Assembly: GCF_003114815.1 (NCBI RefSeq)
Contig: NZ_BFAZ01000009.1
Span: 1-64,000 of the forward strand
Length of the DNA stretch: 64,000 nucleotides
Source of the DNA: Leptospira ellinghausenii
Lineage (GTDB): Bacteria > Spirochaetota > Leptospiria > Leptospirales > Leptospiraceae
Direction: 5' to 3'
Positions within the stretch are counted from its first letter, which is position 1, and each line of letters starts with the position of its first letter. This document shows positions 37,306-46,109 of the stretch, one piece after another. The position numbers were made by a program, and so were the translations under genes. The notes under the pieces are model-generated. The model saw nothing but the letters and a program-made list of their open reading frames with translations. It had not been told where the DNA came from and did not search any database.

Positions 37306-39267
37306 ATGGACAAGGGAATTTTCCCTTGTCCCTACCTACCATTGAAGCCATTCTTTTTCAAAATCACTTTCCTCTTCCAAGTTTTTTTCATTCTCAGTTT
37401 TCCTATTTATTCCATGGATAAGGAAGATATTGGAGAAAGATTCATTGCAACAAAGGAATTTAGTTATTGGATCGATACAAAATCGAATACTGGGGTCGAC
37501 TCCGTATTAAAAGAGGGAAAATTTAAACCAATCCAGGATGAATTTGTCAATTTTGGATTTTTAAAAGGGACTTTATGGTTACGACTTGATCCAGAAAAAT
37601 TCCCCAATCCAACAAAATTTCCACTTCTCTTAATCCAGGCACATAATATTGATTTGGTGGAATTATACCATAAACATGACGGAGACAGTTTCATTGTTTC
37701 TAAATCAGGCCACATCCAACCGATGTTCCAAAGAGAATTTCCTCATAGGAATTTTGTCTTTCGAATGGGCCACCAAAAAGAAACCATACTGATCGCTATC
37801 AAGTCTGATATCTCCTTACAATTTTCGATTGTTTTCACAAACCAAAGGAATCTCCAAAGAGAAGATTATGTAACCCAATGGGTGTATGGTTTATTTTTTG
37901 GAAGTTTAGGAATTATCATTCTTTATAACCTTGCGATTGCTTTTTTTGTTCGAGATAAAAGTTATTTTTACTATATCGGATATGTTTTATTTTTTGGACT
38001 AGGTCAGTTATCCCTACTTGGTTTCTTTGGATATTTTTTTGTTCCTAATTCGTATTATTGGAAACGTGTAGGGATTCCTGTTTTTTTTAGTCTTTGTCTT
38101 TTTTTCTTCGTATTATTCACTGCTAATTTTTTAAAGATCAAAGTCAGACTTCCAAGAACAACGAGATTCTACCATCTACTTGGCGCTTTTTCTTTATTCA
38201 ATGTATGTATTGCCTTGTTTGGTGGGATCGCAGAGTCGTCCATTGGAGTGAGTTGGCTTTCTGTGATTATATGTTTAACTTTATTTGGAATTTTGATTTG
38301 GGGATTAAAAAAGAGAATCAGATCTTTTTATTATATCTCCATCGCTTTCTTCCTTCTGCTGTTTACATGTATGATTTATGGACTTCTCAAATTTGGAATT
38401 TTACCTAGTAATCCCTTTTTTGAAGAGATGTTATTCCCTATTGCATCGTTAGCAGATATCACCTTATTTGCGTTTGCTTTAGCGGATCGAATCCAACTTC
38501 TCAGGCAAGAAAAAGATCTTGCCCTTGCCCAAGTCACTAGCCTAAGAAGAGAGCGAAAAATTTCTCGTGACATTCTTATGCAATCACTTCCAAAAACAAA
38601 TCCAGATGTAAAAAACTTACAGATCCAAATTTATATCCAACCAATGAAAGATGTTGGTGGGGATTTTTACGAATACCATTCTCCGAATCCTTATGAGTTA
38701 GGTATCGTATTATGTGATGTCTCTGGTCATGGAATTCCTGCTTCACTGATATCAGCTATGGGAAAAGTCGCATTCACCACCCAAAAGGATTCTATCTCTT
38801 CCCCCAAACAAGTGTTAGAAGGTATGAACCGAGTTTTGTATGGAAACTGTTCCCCTCAATATGTGACTGCATCTTATTTATATTTAAATAGTTCTACCAA
38901 TGTCTGGAGGTTTGGACGAGCAGGCCACCCAAGTGCTTTTTTACAAAGGGCAAGTGGTGAAATCATAAAAGTCCATCCCAAAGGAAAAATTATCGGTGTG
39001 TTCCCTGAAATCCAAATTGATGAAATCACGTATCCCGTTTTCCCCAAAGACCGCATTTTACTCTTGAGTGATGGGGTTCTGGAATGTTTTGATCCCAAAG
39101 GGAATATGTTCGGTGATGCTGGTCTTCTCGATTTTTTAAAAACCAACCGTGAACTTCCAAACCATTTGTTTAAGGGAAAACTAATCCAAGAGTTGGAGTC
39201 ATTTTCAAATCGAGAAATAAAAGACTGGGAGGACGACCTAACCTTTATTTTTCTGGAATTGGTATGA
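37306..39267 (+). CDS. 7TMR-DISM receptor with SpoIIE (PP2C) phosphatase output
   Basis: About 653 aa. After a signal peptide (PFFFKITFLFQVFFILSFPI) comes a 7TMR-DISM extracytoplasmic domain (about 35-180), seven hydrophobic segments (about 190-405), a short coiled coil and a SpoIIE-type phosphatase (about 440-653) with VGGDFYEY, LCDVSGHGIPA and LLSDGVLECF metal motifs. It would turn an external signal into dephosphorylation of a STAS anti-anti-sigma factor. The start is uncertain: ATG 37306 lies within a hairpin and has no ribosome site, and TTG 37342 would also keep the signal peptide. ATGA overlap links it to the next gene. Confidence 0.88.
   Translation: MDKGIFPCPYLPLKPFFFKITFLFQVFFILSFPIYSMDKEDIGERFIATKEFSYWIDTKSNTGVDSVLKEGKFKPIQDEFVNFGFLKGTLWLRLDPEKFPNPTKFPLLLIQAHNIDLVELYHKHDGDSFIVSKSGHIQPMFQREFPHRNFVFRMGHQKETILIAIKSDISLQFSIVFTNQRNLQREDYVTQWVYGLFFGSLGIIILYNLAIAFFVRDKSYFYYIGYVLFFGLGQLSLLGFFGYFFVPNSYYWKRVGIPVFFSLCLFFFVLFTANFLKIKVRLPRTTRFYHLLGAFSLFNVCIALFGGIAESSIGVSWLSVIICLTLFGILIWGLKKRIRSFYYISIAFFLLLFTCMIYGLLKFGILPSNPFFEEMLFPIASLADITLFAFALADRIQLLRQEKDLALAQVTSLRRERKISRDILMQSLPKTNPDVKNLQIQIYIQPMKDVGGDFYEYHSPNPYELGIVLCDVSGHGIPASLISAMGKVAFTTQKDSISSPKQVLEGMNRVLYGNCSPQYVTASYLYLNSSTNVWRFGRAGHPSAFLQRASGEIIKVHPKGKIIGVFPEIQIDEITYPVFPKDRILLLSDGVLECFDPKGNMFGDAGLLDFLKTNRELPNHLFKGKLIQELESFSNREIKDWEDDLTFIFLELV
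37308..37331 (+). terminator. hairpin after gltA, overlapping the next start
   Basis: GGACAAGGGA (37308-37317), loop ATTT, TCCCTTGTCC (37322-37331) form a perfect 10-base stem. It begins two bases into the ATG at 37306 and has no T-run. It could stop or protect the gltA transcript, or hide the start of the following gene. Confidence 0.45.
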
Positions 39268-40100
39268 CAAAAAGTTACGAATTATTGGATTCTGGAGACC
39301 TATCGAAATTGGAAATTGTAGGTGGTTACAAACTACAACGTTCTTCCCCAACTTCCGCTTATGGCAAAGAAACTCCTGGGATCTGGAATGACTTACATGC
39401 TTTGTACATCAAAAATGATTCAGGCTCTGGCCATTGGAATTTCCAAAAAAAAGTTCCTGAAAGTTTCACCATTGAATTTTCGAATCTAACCTTCAAAATC
39501 AAACTCACTCCCTTCGGTCATATTGGCCTTTTCCCAGAACAAGAAACCAACTGGAATCGAATCCGTGAGATTGGCAAAAAAAAACAAGGTCTAGAAGTTT
39601 TGAATTTATTCGCCTATTCTGGTGGATCCACACTGGCTTGCCTAGATGCAGGTATGAGTGTTTGCCATGTGGATGCATCCAAAGGTATGGTGGACTGGGC
39701 AAGGGAAAATGCAAAACTTTCTGGGCTTGATTCGAAACCAGTCCGTTGGATCGTAGATGATGTGATGAAGTTCATCCGTCGTGAAATCAAACGTGGGAAA
39801 AAATACCAAGGCCTCATCCTTGACCCACCAAGTTTTGGTCGTGGTTCGAAAGGCGAAGTTTGGAAAATTGAAGAAAATTTATCGGAGCTTATGGATGCGC
39901 TGATGGAACTCTCTGACTCCAAACCAGAATTTGTCATCCTGAGTTGCCATAGCCAAGGTTTTAGTCCGCTTACCTTGGAACGAATTCTTTCTTCTCGGAT
40001 CAAAACCAAAGGGAATTACGAAACTACTGAACTTTATATCCCAGAGACTTCAGGGAAAAAATACCCTGCAGGTTTTTGCACATTTTTTAAAAAATCATAA
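39264..40100 (+). CDS. class I SAM-dependent methyltransferase, RlmI/RlmL-like
   Basis: The 278-aa methyltransferase carries the SAM motif I VLNLFAYSGGSTLACLDAG, acidic strand end HVDASKGMVDWARENA, DDVMKFIRRE and motif IV LILDPPSFGRG, all as in the catalytic domain of 23S rRNA m5C/m2G methyltransferases (RlmI/RlmL group). The upstream GLFPEQETNW is also typical. No PUA domain is present. RNA is the likely substrate but the site is not determined. It overlaps the phosphatase gene by 4 bases. Confidence 0.88.
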   Translation: MTKSYELLDSGDLSKLEIVGGYKLQRSSPTSAYGKETPGIWNDLHALYIKNDSGSGHWNFQKKVPESFTIEFSNLTFKIKLTPFGHIGLFPEQETNWNRIREIGKKKQGLEVLNLFAYSGGSTLACLDAGMSVCHVDASKGMVDWARENAKLSGLDSKPVRWIVDDVMKFIRREIKRGKKYQGLILDPPSFGRGSKGEVWKIEENLSELMDALMELSDSKPEFVILSCHSQGFSPLTLERILSSRIKTKGNYETTELYIPETSGKKYPAGFCTFFKKS

Positions 40101-40117
40101 CTGCCACATTGCCTTCT

Positions 40118-40951
40118 ATGAAACAACAACGATTCAGCATCACAAGTTTCTCAAATCCAAAGGTCAAATGGGTCAGTGGTCTCAAAGAAAAAAGAAACCG
40201 AGATGAAGAGAAAAAATTTTTCATCGAAGGTTACAGAGAAATCAAAAAAGCCATCGCAGGGAATAAAAAATCACCTGTCCCTTGTTTAACGGCAAACATC
40301 ACAAGTGTATTCATTTCTCCCGAATGTTTTTTAGGAGAAAATGAGGAAGAACTCATTTCTTCCCTTCGTTGTCCAATTTACGAATTACCAAGAAAAATTT
40401 TTGAAAAAATATCCTATCGGGATAGGCCTGATGGTCTCATTGCCGTTGCAGACACACCCAATGCAGATGTTCCATGGGAACAAATCAAAACCATCCAAAC
40501 CAATCCCATCCTCATCATCGAAGGTGTTGAAAAACCAGGGAATCTTGGCACCATCCTTCGGACTGCAGAAGGTGCTGGTGTAGGGCTTGTGATTGTCACA
40601 GACCCAAGGATTGATCTTTTTAATCCCAATGTAGTCCGAGCAAGCACTGGAACTATTTTCACACTCCCCGTATACATTGGAGACTTACAGGAAGTTTTGT
40701 CTGAATTTCATAACAAAGGATACAAACGGTATGCGGTCACACCAGAAGGTAAAACCTTATACAGTTCTGTGGACATGAAAGAGAAATCTGTTTTTTTGTT
40801 TGGGAGTGAACAATATGGACTGAGTCCGATTGCCAAAGAACTCGCAGATAAAACATTATATCTTCCAATGCTCGGTGAAGCGGATTCTCTCAATCTAGCT
40901 ATGTCTTGTGGAATCGTTTTGTACGAATCCATCCGCCAAAGATCCAAATGA
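40118..40951 (+). CDS. TrmH/SpoU-family RNA 2'-O-methyltransferase
   Basis: The 277-aa SPOUT enzyme has an N-terminal substrate-binding domain (SNPKVKWVSGLKEKRNRDEE, FFIEGYREIKKA) and a knotted catalytic domain with the three motifs: IEGVEKPGNLGTILRTAEGAG, FLFGSEQYGLSP and LPMLGEADSLNLAMSCGIVL. ATG 40118 is preferred over an upstream TTG. Likely an rRNA or tRNA ribose methylase. It overlaps the next gene as ATGA. Confidence 0.92.
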   Translation: MKQQRFSITSFSNPKVKWVSGLKEKRNRDEEKKFFIEGYREIKKAIAGNKKSPVPCLTANITSVFISPECFLGENEEELISSLRCPIYELPRKIFEKISYRDRPDGLIAVADTPNADVPWEQIKTIQTNPILIIEGVEKPGNLGTILRTAEGAGVGLVIVTDPRIDLFNPNVVRASTGTIFTLPVYIGDLQEVLSEFHNKGYKRYAVTPEGKTLYSSVDMKEKSVFLFGSEQYGLSPIAKELADKTLYLPMLGEADSLNLAMSCGIVLYESIRQRSK

Positions 40952-42015
40952 AATTGTATTATTATATTTCAGGCCACGGGTTCGGGCATATCAGTCGTTC
41001 GGGAAACATCATTAAACGTTTATTAAGCGAAGATTTCATTGAAGAAATCCATTTGGTAAGTACTCGTATCAGTTTTATCGACTATGAACATCCCAAATTA
41101 AAACTGCGATCCCTCAAATTAGATGTTGGTATTTCACAAAAAGATTCACTTTCCATAGACATAGAATCCACAAAAGCGGAACTGATCCAATTTGAAAAAT
41201 CCAAATCGATTTTGTTAAAGGAAGAGGCCAAATACTGCAAAGATCACAAAATCTCTCTTATCCTTACCGATAGTTCATCCTTACCGATTACAATCGCATT
41301 GGAAACAGGAATTCCCAGTATCTTCATTGGAAATTTTACATGGGATTTTATTTACCGTAATTATGCTAAATCTGATTCTTACTTCGGAAATTTAAGCGAC
41401 CATTTAGAAGTTGAATACGGGTTTGTGACAGAAGCTCTTGTTTTACCTTTCCAATGCCCTATGCCCAATTTTTTAGAACAAACGAGTATCGGTCTTGTGG
41501 GGAGAAAACCAACTCTATCTAAGGAGATGGCTCGTAAACAATTTGGGTTCCGAGATGAAATTACTTATATCCTCCTTTCCTTTGGAGCTTACGGTTTAGA
41601 AGGTCATAGGTTAAATACCGATTTTTTGCCAAAACATATCCAACTTGTTGCATTTGGAGTTCCTGGCATTCAATCTGAAGGAATTTTGATTCCAGAAGTC
41701 TCACATTACCCAGATTTGGTGGCGGCTTCTGATTTTGTTTGTACAAAACCTGGGTATGGAATTTTAGCAGAATGTTATTATGCAAAAACCCCTATTCTTT
41801 ATACAGATCGTGGAGACTTTAGCGAATATCTTTATCTCGTTGGTGCACTTGATATGTATTTTCAATCTGCCTATTTAACTTTAGAAAAAATAATTTCTTG
41901 TGAATTTGAAGAAACCCTGGCATACATGAGAACAGTGGATGGAATGACTCCTAAATCGGAACTAAAAACAGATGGCGAAGAAGATGTGGTTCGTCATTTG
42001 TTAGAATATACATAA
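40948..42015 (+). CDS. glycosyltransferase-like protein (GT-B fold)
   Basis: The 355-aa product starts at the ATGA overlap with the methyltransferase stop. MKLYYYISGHGFGHISRSG resembles the N-terminal domain of UDP-glycosyltransferase-type and arabinokinase-linked proteins. The C-terminal half has the donor-binding pattern YILLSFGAYG, then DLVAASDFVCTKPGYGILAEC, where Asp/Lys-Pro-Gly-x-Gly is typical of GT-B nucleotide-sugar binding. No signal peptide. Target unknown, perhaps an envelope glycan, given the envelope genes nearby. Confidence 0.75.
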   Translation: MKLYYYISGHGFGHISRSGNIIKRLLSEDFIEEIHLVSTRISFIDYEHPKLKLRSLKLDVGISQKDSLSIDIESTKAELIQFEKSKSILLKEEAKYCKDHKISLILTDSSSLPITIALETGIPSIFIGNFTWDFIYRNYAKSDSYFGNLSDHLEVEYGFVTEALVLPFQCPMPNFLEQTSIGLVGRKPTLSKEMARKQFGFRDEITYILLSFGAYGLEGHRLNTDFLPKHIQLVAFGVPGIQSEGILIPEVSHYPDLVAASDFVCTKPGYGILAECYYAKTPILYTDRGDFSEYLYLVGALDMYFQSAYLTLEKIISCEFEETLAYMRTVDGMTPKSELKTDGEEDVVRHLLEYT

Positions 42016-43698
42016 ATGCCAGGCCCTGACTCTTATACCGATCGAATCTTACAAGATTTGGAAGCATCTGAAAATGGTTATTTCCAAATCGAAAATTCCA
42101 ATGGAAAAGCCATTTTAAAAATCACCAAACCTGGTGCAAAAGGCAAAAAAGTAGAATACAAAGATGTACTTGCGCGTGTGCAACTCTTCGGAGTTGAAGG
42201 TTACCAAACCGAACAATTAAAAAAAATCGTCGTACTGGCCGACGGAAAACCTGTAGAAATTGGAACATGGTCCAAAGGAGATCCAGTTCCCTCGTATGCA
42301 GACATCAGTGTTTCTGATGATGGAATGGAAGCAAAAATGGTCCTACACCCTCCGAAACATGGTGGGCCACTCCTCACCGAATACCAATTAAGGGAACAAA
42401 TCGCAGCTGTAGGAATTTCAGTAGGGATCATCGATTCTGTCATCCAAAACCAAATCAAAAATCCTGAATTTTTTGTACCGTATGTCATTGCAAAGGGTGT
42501 ACAACCTATCCCTGGAAAAGATGGTGAGATTAAAATTTACTTCCGATCTGACAACAAACCACAGTTAGAAGAAGATGAACATGGAAGAATCAATTATAAA
42601 AATATTGGTGTCATCCAATCAGTAAAACCAGGTGACCTAATTGCGGAAAAAATCCCACCTAAAAAAGGTGAGTTTGGTAAAACGGTTACAGGCACTATCC
42701 TCCCTTACCAAGAAGAAAAAATTGTCGAATGGATCCTTGGACCAAATGTAGAACTAAGAGAGGACAAACTGTACGCTAAAATTGCAGGGCGCCCTGTTCT
42801 TTCAGCGGCATGGGAAATCAAAGTAGATGAAGTGATCCAATTAGAAGCCGTGGACTACTCAACGGGCAATATTGATTTTCCTGGTACCATCATTGTGGAA
42901 GAAAAAATTGGGGATGGGTTTAGTCTCACAACTAGTGGTAGTATCATCATTCGAAACTCCGTTGGAAAAGCTTTTCTCAAAGCCAAAGGTGACATTGTTC
43001 TTTCCGGTGGTTTTATGGGCCGAGGGGAAGGGTACATCGAATCGGAAGGGAATATTTACGCCAAATTTGTGGAACAAGGAAAACTCACAGCCCAAGGTTC
43101 AATCTTTGTCGAAGAAGCAGTGATGCATTCGGAAATTTCAGCAAAAGATTTTATCCGTGTGATGGGTGGTCGCGGGGAAGTAATTGGAGGAACCATCATT
43201 GCAGGAAATTCACTCACTTGTGCGAAACTCGGTGCCGTAGTAGAAACGAAAACCAAAGTTGCCATCGGAACACCACCAGAACTCTTAGATGAGCTCAACC
43301 GAATGAAAAAAGAAATTTCAGAAAAAGAAATCACCCTTCATAAAGTCCAACTCACACTCACAAAACTCGTGGAAAAAAGCCAAAAAAAAGAACTGAGCCA
43401 AGAAGAAAAAGACACCATCACCAAACTGAAAGATGCCAATGATAAATTTACAAAAGTTTTAGAAACCCAAATCAAACAGTTTGAAACTGCACTTGGATCC
43501 TACGAACCAAATCCAGATGCTTTTGTAGAAGTCGAAAGGGAAGTATATCCAGGTGTAGATTTAAGTTTTGGAGCTGGGAAAAATTACCGAATGGGAATGA
43601 GTTCTCTTGTCGGAAAAACGAAATTTTATTTAGGAACCGATGGTTCCATACAAACAGAACGAAATGTGATCAGAAAAGAAGACGACCTACTCCTCTAA
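42016..43698 (+). CDS. FapA (DUF342) domain protein
   Basis: The 560-aa cytoplasmic beta-helix protein has the family's characteristic repeats (YSTGNIDFPGTIIVEEKIGD, GFSLTTSGSIIIRNSVGKAF, AKGDIVLSGGFMGRGEGYIE) and a preceding segment with KPGDLIAEKIPPKKGEFGKT. A charged coiled coil (about 425-490: LLDELNRMKKEISEKEITLH...) follows. FapA was named for flagellar assembly, but the family's role is not settled. It starts directly after the preceding stop codon, as last gene of this operon, and ends overlapping a convergent lipoprotein gene by 12 bases. Confidence 0.9.
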   Translation: MPGPDSYTDRILQDLEASENGYFQIENSNGKAILKITKPGAKGKKVEYKDVLARVQLFGVEGYQTEQLKKIVVLADGKPVEIGTWSKGDPVPSYADISVSDDGMEAKMVLHPPKHGGPLLTEYQLREQIAAVGISVGIIDSVIQNQIKNPEFFVPYVIAKGVQPIPGKDGEIKIYFRSDNKPQLEEDEHGRINYKNIGVIQSVKPGDLIAEKIPPKKGEFGKTVTGTILPYQEEKIVEWILGPNVELREDKLYAKIAGRPVLSAAWEIKVDEVIQLEAVDYSTGNIDFPGTIIVEEKIGDGFSLTTSGSIIIRNSVGKAFLKAKGDIVLSGGFMGRGEGYIESEGNIYAKFVEQGKLTAQGSIFVEEAVMHSEISAKDFIRVMGGRGEVIGGTIIAGNSLTCAKLGAVVETKTKVAIGTPPELLDELNRMKKEISEKEITLHKVQLTLTKLVEKSQKKELSQEEKDTITKLKDANDKFTKVLETQIKQFETALGSYEPNPDAFVEVEREVYPGVDLSFGAGKNYRMGMSSLVGKTKFYLGTDGSIQTERNVIRKEDDLLL

Positions 43699-44451
43699 TA
43701 ATACTCCGTCTTCTTCATCTCGAGATATTTTTTTCTCTGCTTTCATATCAGCATCCACTGAGTTTGAAATTTCATTTGAATTTTTTTTTCGTTTTTCAAA
43801 TTTCAATTTTGCTAAGTCAGCTTTATCAAACACAAGCCAGTGGCGGTTACGAAATCCACCTACCTTTTTGAAACTAAAACCCTGTCCTTGTAAAACATAA
43901 GTGGACTGTGGGAAATGTTCAAAAGGGATATCAGGGATGTTTGACCAATCAAAATAATTCCCTTGTTCATCATAAGAGATTTCTTTTTGTAATTCGCCAA
44001 ATAAAATCTCAATGGATGAATCAGTGGACCAAATATAAAAAGCAGTTCGAGAATAATGAGAGACCACAGATTTCACTGGATTGTATTTTGAAATCACAAG
44101 TAATAGTTGGTCTGGTTTTAATTTTTGTAAACCATCCACCAAATCTAGAGCAAACTCTCTGATTTCTTTTTCTTCAAAGATGTATTGGTTCACATCTCCA
44201 TACGAACTTTCTTCTCGGAATCGAATATTACCAAGTAGGTCTAAAATTTTATCTTCCGTAAGTTCAACTGGGTGAGCGAATGTTTTGGCTACGGAGGTTT
44301 CTTGTTTTAAATTGATTTTGTCCCTGGCGACTGAATAAATCGCAAACTCATTACTTCGGAAGAGTAAAGACCTCGATTTAACACCAGAGGCGCATGACTG
44401 TAAAAAACCGATCAAAAAGATAAACGAAAGAAGGAGTCGAAAGAATTTCAT
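43687..44451 (-). CDS. putative lipoprotein, unknown function
   Basis: The 254-aa product has a signal peptide and lipobox (LSFIFLIGFLQSCASG, about Cys 20). The mature part holds LTEDKILDLLGNIRFREESS and LVDGLQKLKPDQLLLVISKY, a mixed alpha/beta pattern, and a charged C-terminal tail (FEKRKKNSNEISN, EKKISRDEEDGVLLEE). No family is recognised. It lies 6 bases after the STAS gene on the same strand, so probably cotranscribed. Confidence 0.68.
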   Translation of the reverse strand: MKFFRLLLSFIFLIGFLQSCASGVKSRSLLFRSNEFAIYSVARDKINLKQETSVAKTFAHPVELTEDKILDLLGNIRFREESSYGDVNQYIFEEKEIREFALDLVDGLQKLKPDQLLLVISKYNPVKSVVSHYSRTAFYIWSTDSSIEILFGELQKEISYDEQGNYFDWSNIPDIPFEHFPQSTYVLQGQGFSFKKVGGFRNRHWLVFDKADLAKLKFEKRKKNSNEISNSVDADMKAEKKISRDEEDGVLLEE

Positions 44452-44457
44452 ATAGGT

Positions 44458-44817
44458 TTAAGCCTCTAGAGTTTGTTGGAACTCTGGGAATTTGGAAAGG
44501 TATTCATCCAAAGTCAAAATCGAAAGGATATGGTTGAGCCCTGACAAACGAAAAACAGAATTTAGATTTTTGTTGAGGTTGGTCACAAAGATTTCCACAC
44601 CACGGTTGTGGAGGGCAGATGATGCTTTGATCACCGCTCCGATCCCACTCGAATCCAAAAACTTTACCAAATGAAAGTCCATCGTCAGTTTCCCGAAATT
44701 GGAACCTTCAATTGCTTTCTCAAACTCTTGGTAAAACTCGCGTGAATTTTCCATCAGGACATCCCTTTGGATGGAGAGTAACAGGTGGTTTTCCTGACGG
44801 TGGCTTTGAATCAACAT
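44458..44817 (-). CDS. STAS-domain anti-sigma factor antagonist
   Basis: The 119-aa single STAS domain resembles SpoIIAA/RsbV. The conserved phosphorylatable serine region is clear: LVKFLDSSGIGAVIKASSAL. Such proteins, when dephosphorylated, bind an anti-sigma kinase and free the sigma factor or another target. Two SpoIIE-type phosphatases are encoded in this window, but no anti-sigma kinase. It lies in the minus-strand run with the NifU-like and 62-aa genes, followed by a lipoprotein. Confidence 0.9.
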   Translation of the reverse strand: MLIQSHRQENHLLLSIQRDVLMENSREFYQEFEKAIEGSNFGKLTMDFHLVKFLDSSGIGAVIKASSALHNRGVEIFVTNLNKNLNSVFRLSGLNHILSILTLDEYLSKFPEFQQTLEA

Positions 44818-44871
44818 ACTTGGATTAACAATACGTTACGATTCTCTTCTTTTGTGTCAAGAAAATCGGGT

Positions 44872-45060
44872 TTAGGAAACTGGCGCCAAATCAGCGAGAT
44901 TCATCTCTAAATCGTGAGGGTATCCTTCTTTGTCGTTATAAACGACAATCGCCTTCTCATTTTGGATCTCTTTGATTTCGACAGTGGAACCAGTAAAAAT
45001 AAAAATCCCTTTATGGAGAAAGGTTTGTTTGGTGAGTTTCGCCTTATCGCCAGGTTTCAT
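44872..45060 (-). CDS. small SH3-like protein, unknown function
   Basis: The 62-aa product starts at an ATGA overlap with the NifU-like gene stop. MKPGDKAKLTKQTFLHKGIF and STVEIKEIQNEKAIVVYNDK have the five-strand, Gly-Asp-turn pattern of an SH3-like or KOW-like barrel. No cysteines. The tight overlap suggests a functional link with the NifU-like/pentapeptide protein. Confidence 0.7.
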   Translation of the reverse strand: MKPGDKAKLTKQTFLHKGIFIFTGSTVEIKEIQNEKAIVVYNDKEGYPHDLEMNLADLAPVS

Positions 45061-45851
45061 TCCCCTTCCCCAATTTTTAAATAGAGATCTTTCCCTGCTT
45101 TTTTCATCACATCAAAGATGTACATTTGGCTATGGTCCACACGGGTTCCAATATCATAAATGGCATCAGTAAAATCAGCCCCGTCAATTTTGGCCGAGGC
45201 TAATTTTGCAAACCGTAGGTCTGCACCACGAAAATTGGCGTTACGCAAATCGGCTCCGTTAAAAAAAGAAGCTTTGAGATTCGCACCTTGGAAGTTCGCT
45301 CCCACGAAACTAGAGTTTTGTAAAAAGGCATTATGAAGGTCTGCACCTGAAAAATCCACACCGTCTAATTTTTCTTTCTCTAACATCACACTGGACAACT
45401 TAGCTTCCCTTAGGTGGCCTTGTTTGTGAAGGAGTTCCATGGTTTGTGCTTTGGTGATTCGATTTTCTTTCGGAACACCTTGCCCTGATTCATAATCTTC
45501 TACCGCTTTTTTGAGAGCAGCAACAGCAGATTCTGGATAGTTTTTCCTACGTTCAGGGAATTCAAATAATGTTTCGAGTGTTTCTGGGGTAAGGGCTTTT
45601 AAATCAGAAATGGATTTCCCTTTGGCATATTCTGTTGCCATGGCAAGTGCCACAATCCCGAACCCACAACCTGTTGTGGTATAACTTGCGTCTTCCACAA
45701 CTTGGTTTTCATTTAACTTAAGATAGATGCGGTAACCGTCTCCGCAACCTGTGTTGCGGTAATAGGAGACAACAGTTGCGTCTTCCATCTCACGGTAATT
45801 CATCCTTTGGTCGTTGATTTCTTTGTAGCGAGCAAAGTCCATTACTGCCAT
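45057..45851 (-). CDS. NifU/IscU-like domain fused to pentapeptide repeats
   Basis: The 264-aa product has an N-terminal half (about 1-115) that follows IscU/NifU: Cys 36 in TGCGDGYRIYLK, Cys 62 in TTTGCGFGIVALAMATEYAK, then LKALTPETLETLF. The first two Cys have the same spacing as in IscU and the Asp of CGD is kept, but the third ligand Cys (HCS in IscU) is absent (RRKNYPESAVAALKK). A helical linker follows, then seven or so pentapeptide repeats (about 160-230: LDGVDFSGADLHNAFLQNSS...), a right-handed beta-helix. A true scaffold function is therefore uncertain. It lies between rpmE and the 62-aa gene. Confidence 0.82.
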   Translation of the reverse strand: MAVMDFARYKEINDQRMNYREMEDATVVSYYRNTGCGDGYRIYLKLNENQVVEDASYTTTGCGFGIVALAMATEYAKGKSISDLKALTPETLETLFEFPERRKNYPESAVAALKKAVEDYESGQGVPKENRITKAQTMELLHKQGHLREAKLSSVMLEKEKLDGVDFSGADLHNAFLQNSSFVGANFQGANLKASFFNGADLRNANFRGADLRFAKLASAKIDGADFTDAIYDIGTRVDHSQMYIFDVMKKAGKDLYLKIGEGE

Positions 45852-45898
45852 GAGTTGTTCCCCCGTTATGCTTTAGACGGTAGTGAGGCAGAAGCCTC

Positions 45899-46099
45899 TT
45901 ACTTCATTTTGTATTTTTTCTTGAATTTGTCTACGCGGCCTGTTGTATCCACAAGTTTTGATTTTCCTGTGAAGAACGGGTGGCAGTTGGAACAAATTTC
46001 CACACTGATGTCCCCTGCAGTGGAACGTGTTTCAATCACAGTACCACAAGCACATTTAATTTTGGCAGCAACGTATTTTGGATGGATGTCAGTTTTCAT
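45899..46099 (-). CDS. rpmE: 50S ribosomal protein L31
   Basis: The 66-aa zinc-binding form keeps all four metal ligands: KCACGT (Cys 16, 18) and EICSNCHPF (Cys pair near 36). [20 protein letters not shown] is typical. It follows rho by 10 bases, a linkage common in bacteria. Zinc-free paralogues often replace this form under zinc starvation, but none is seen here. Confidence 0.96.
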   Translation of the reverse strand: MKTDIHPKYVAAKIKCACGTVIETRSTAGDISVEICSNCHPFFTGKSKLVDTTGRVDKFKKKYKMK

Positions 46100-46109
46100 G
46101 GTGGCCCTT

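Noticed and set aside
42201..43334. Several minus-strand frames under fapA
   Set aside because: They are shadows of the repetitive beta-helix codons.
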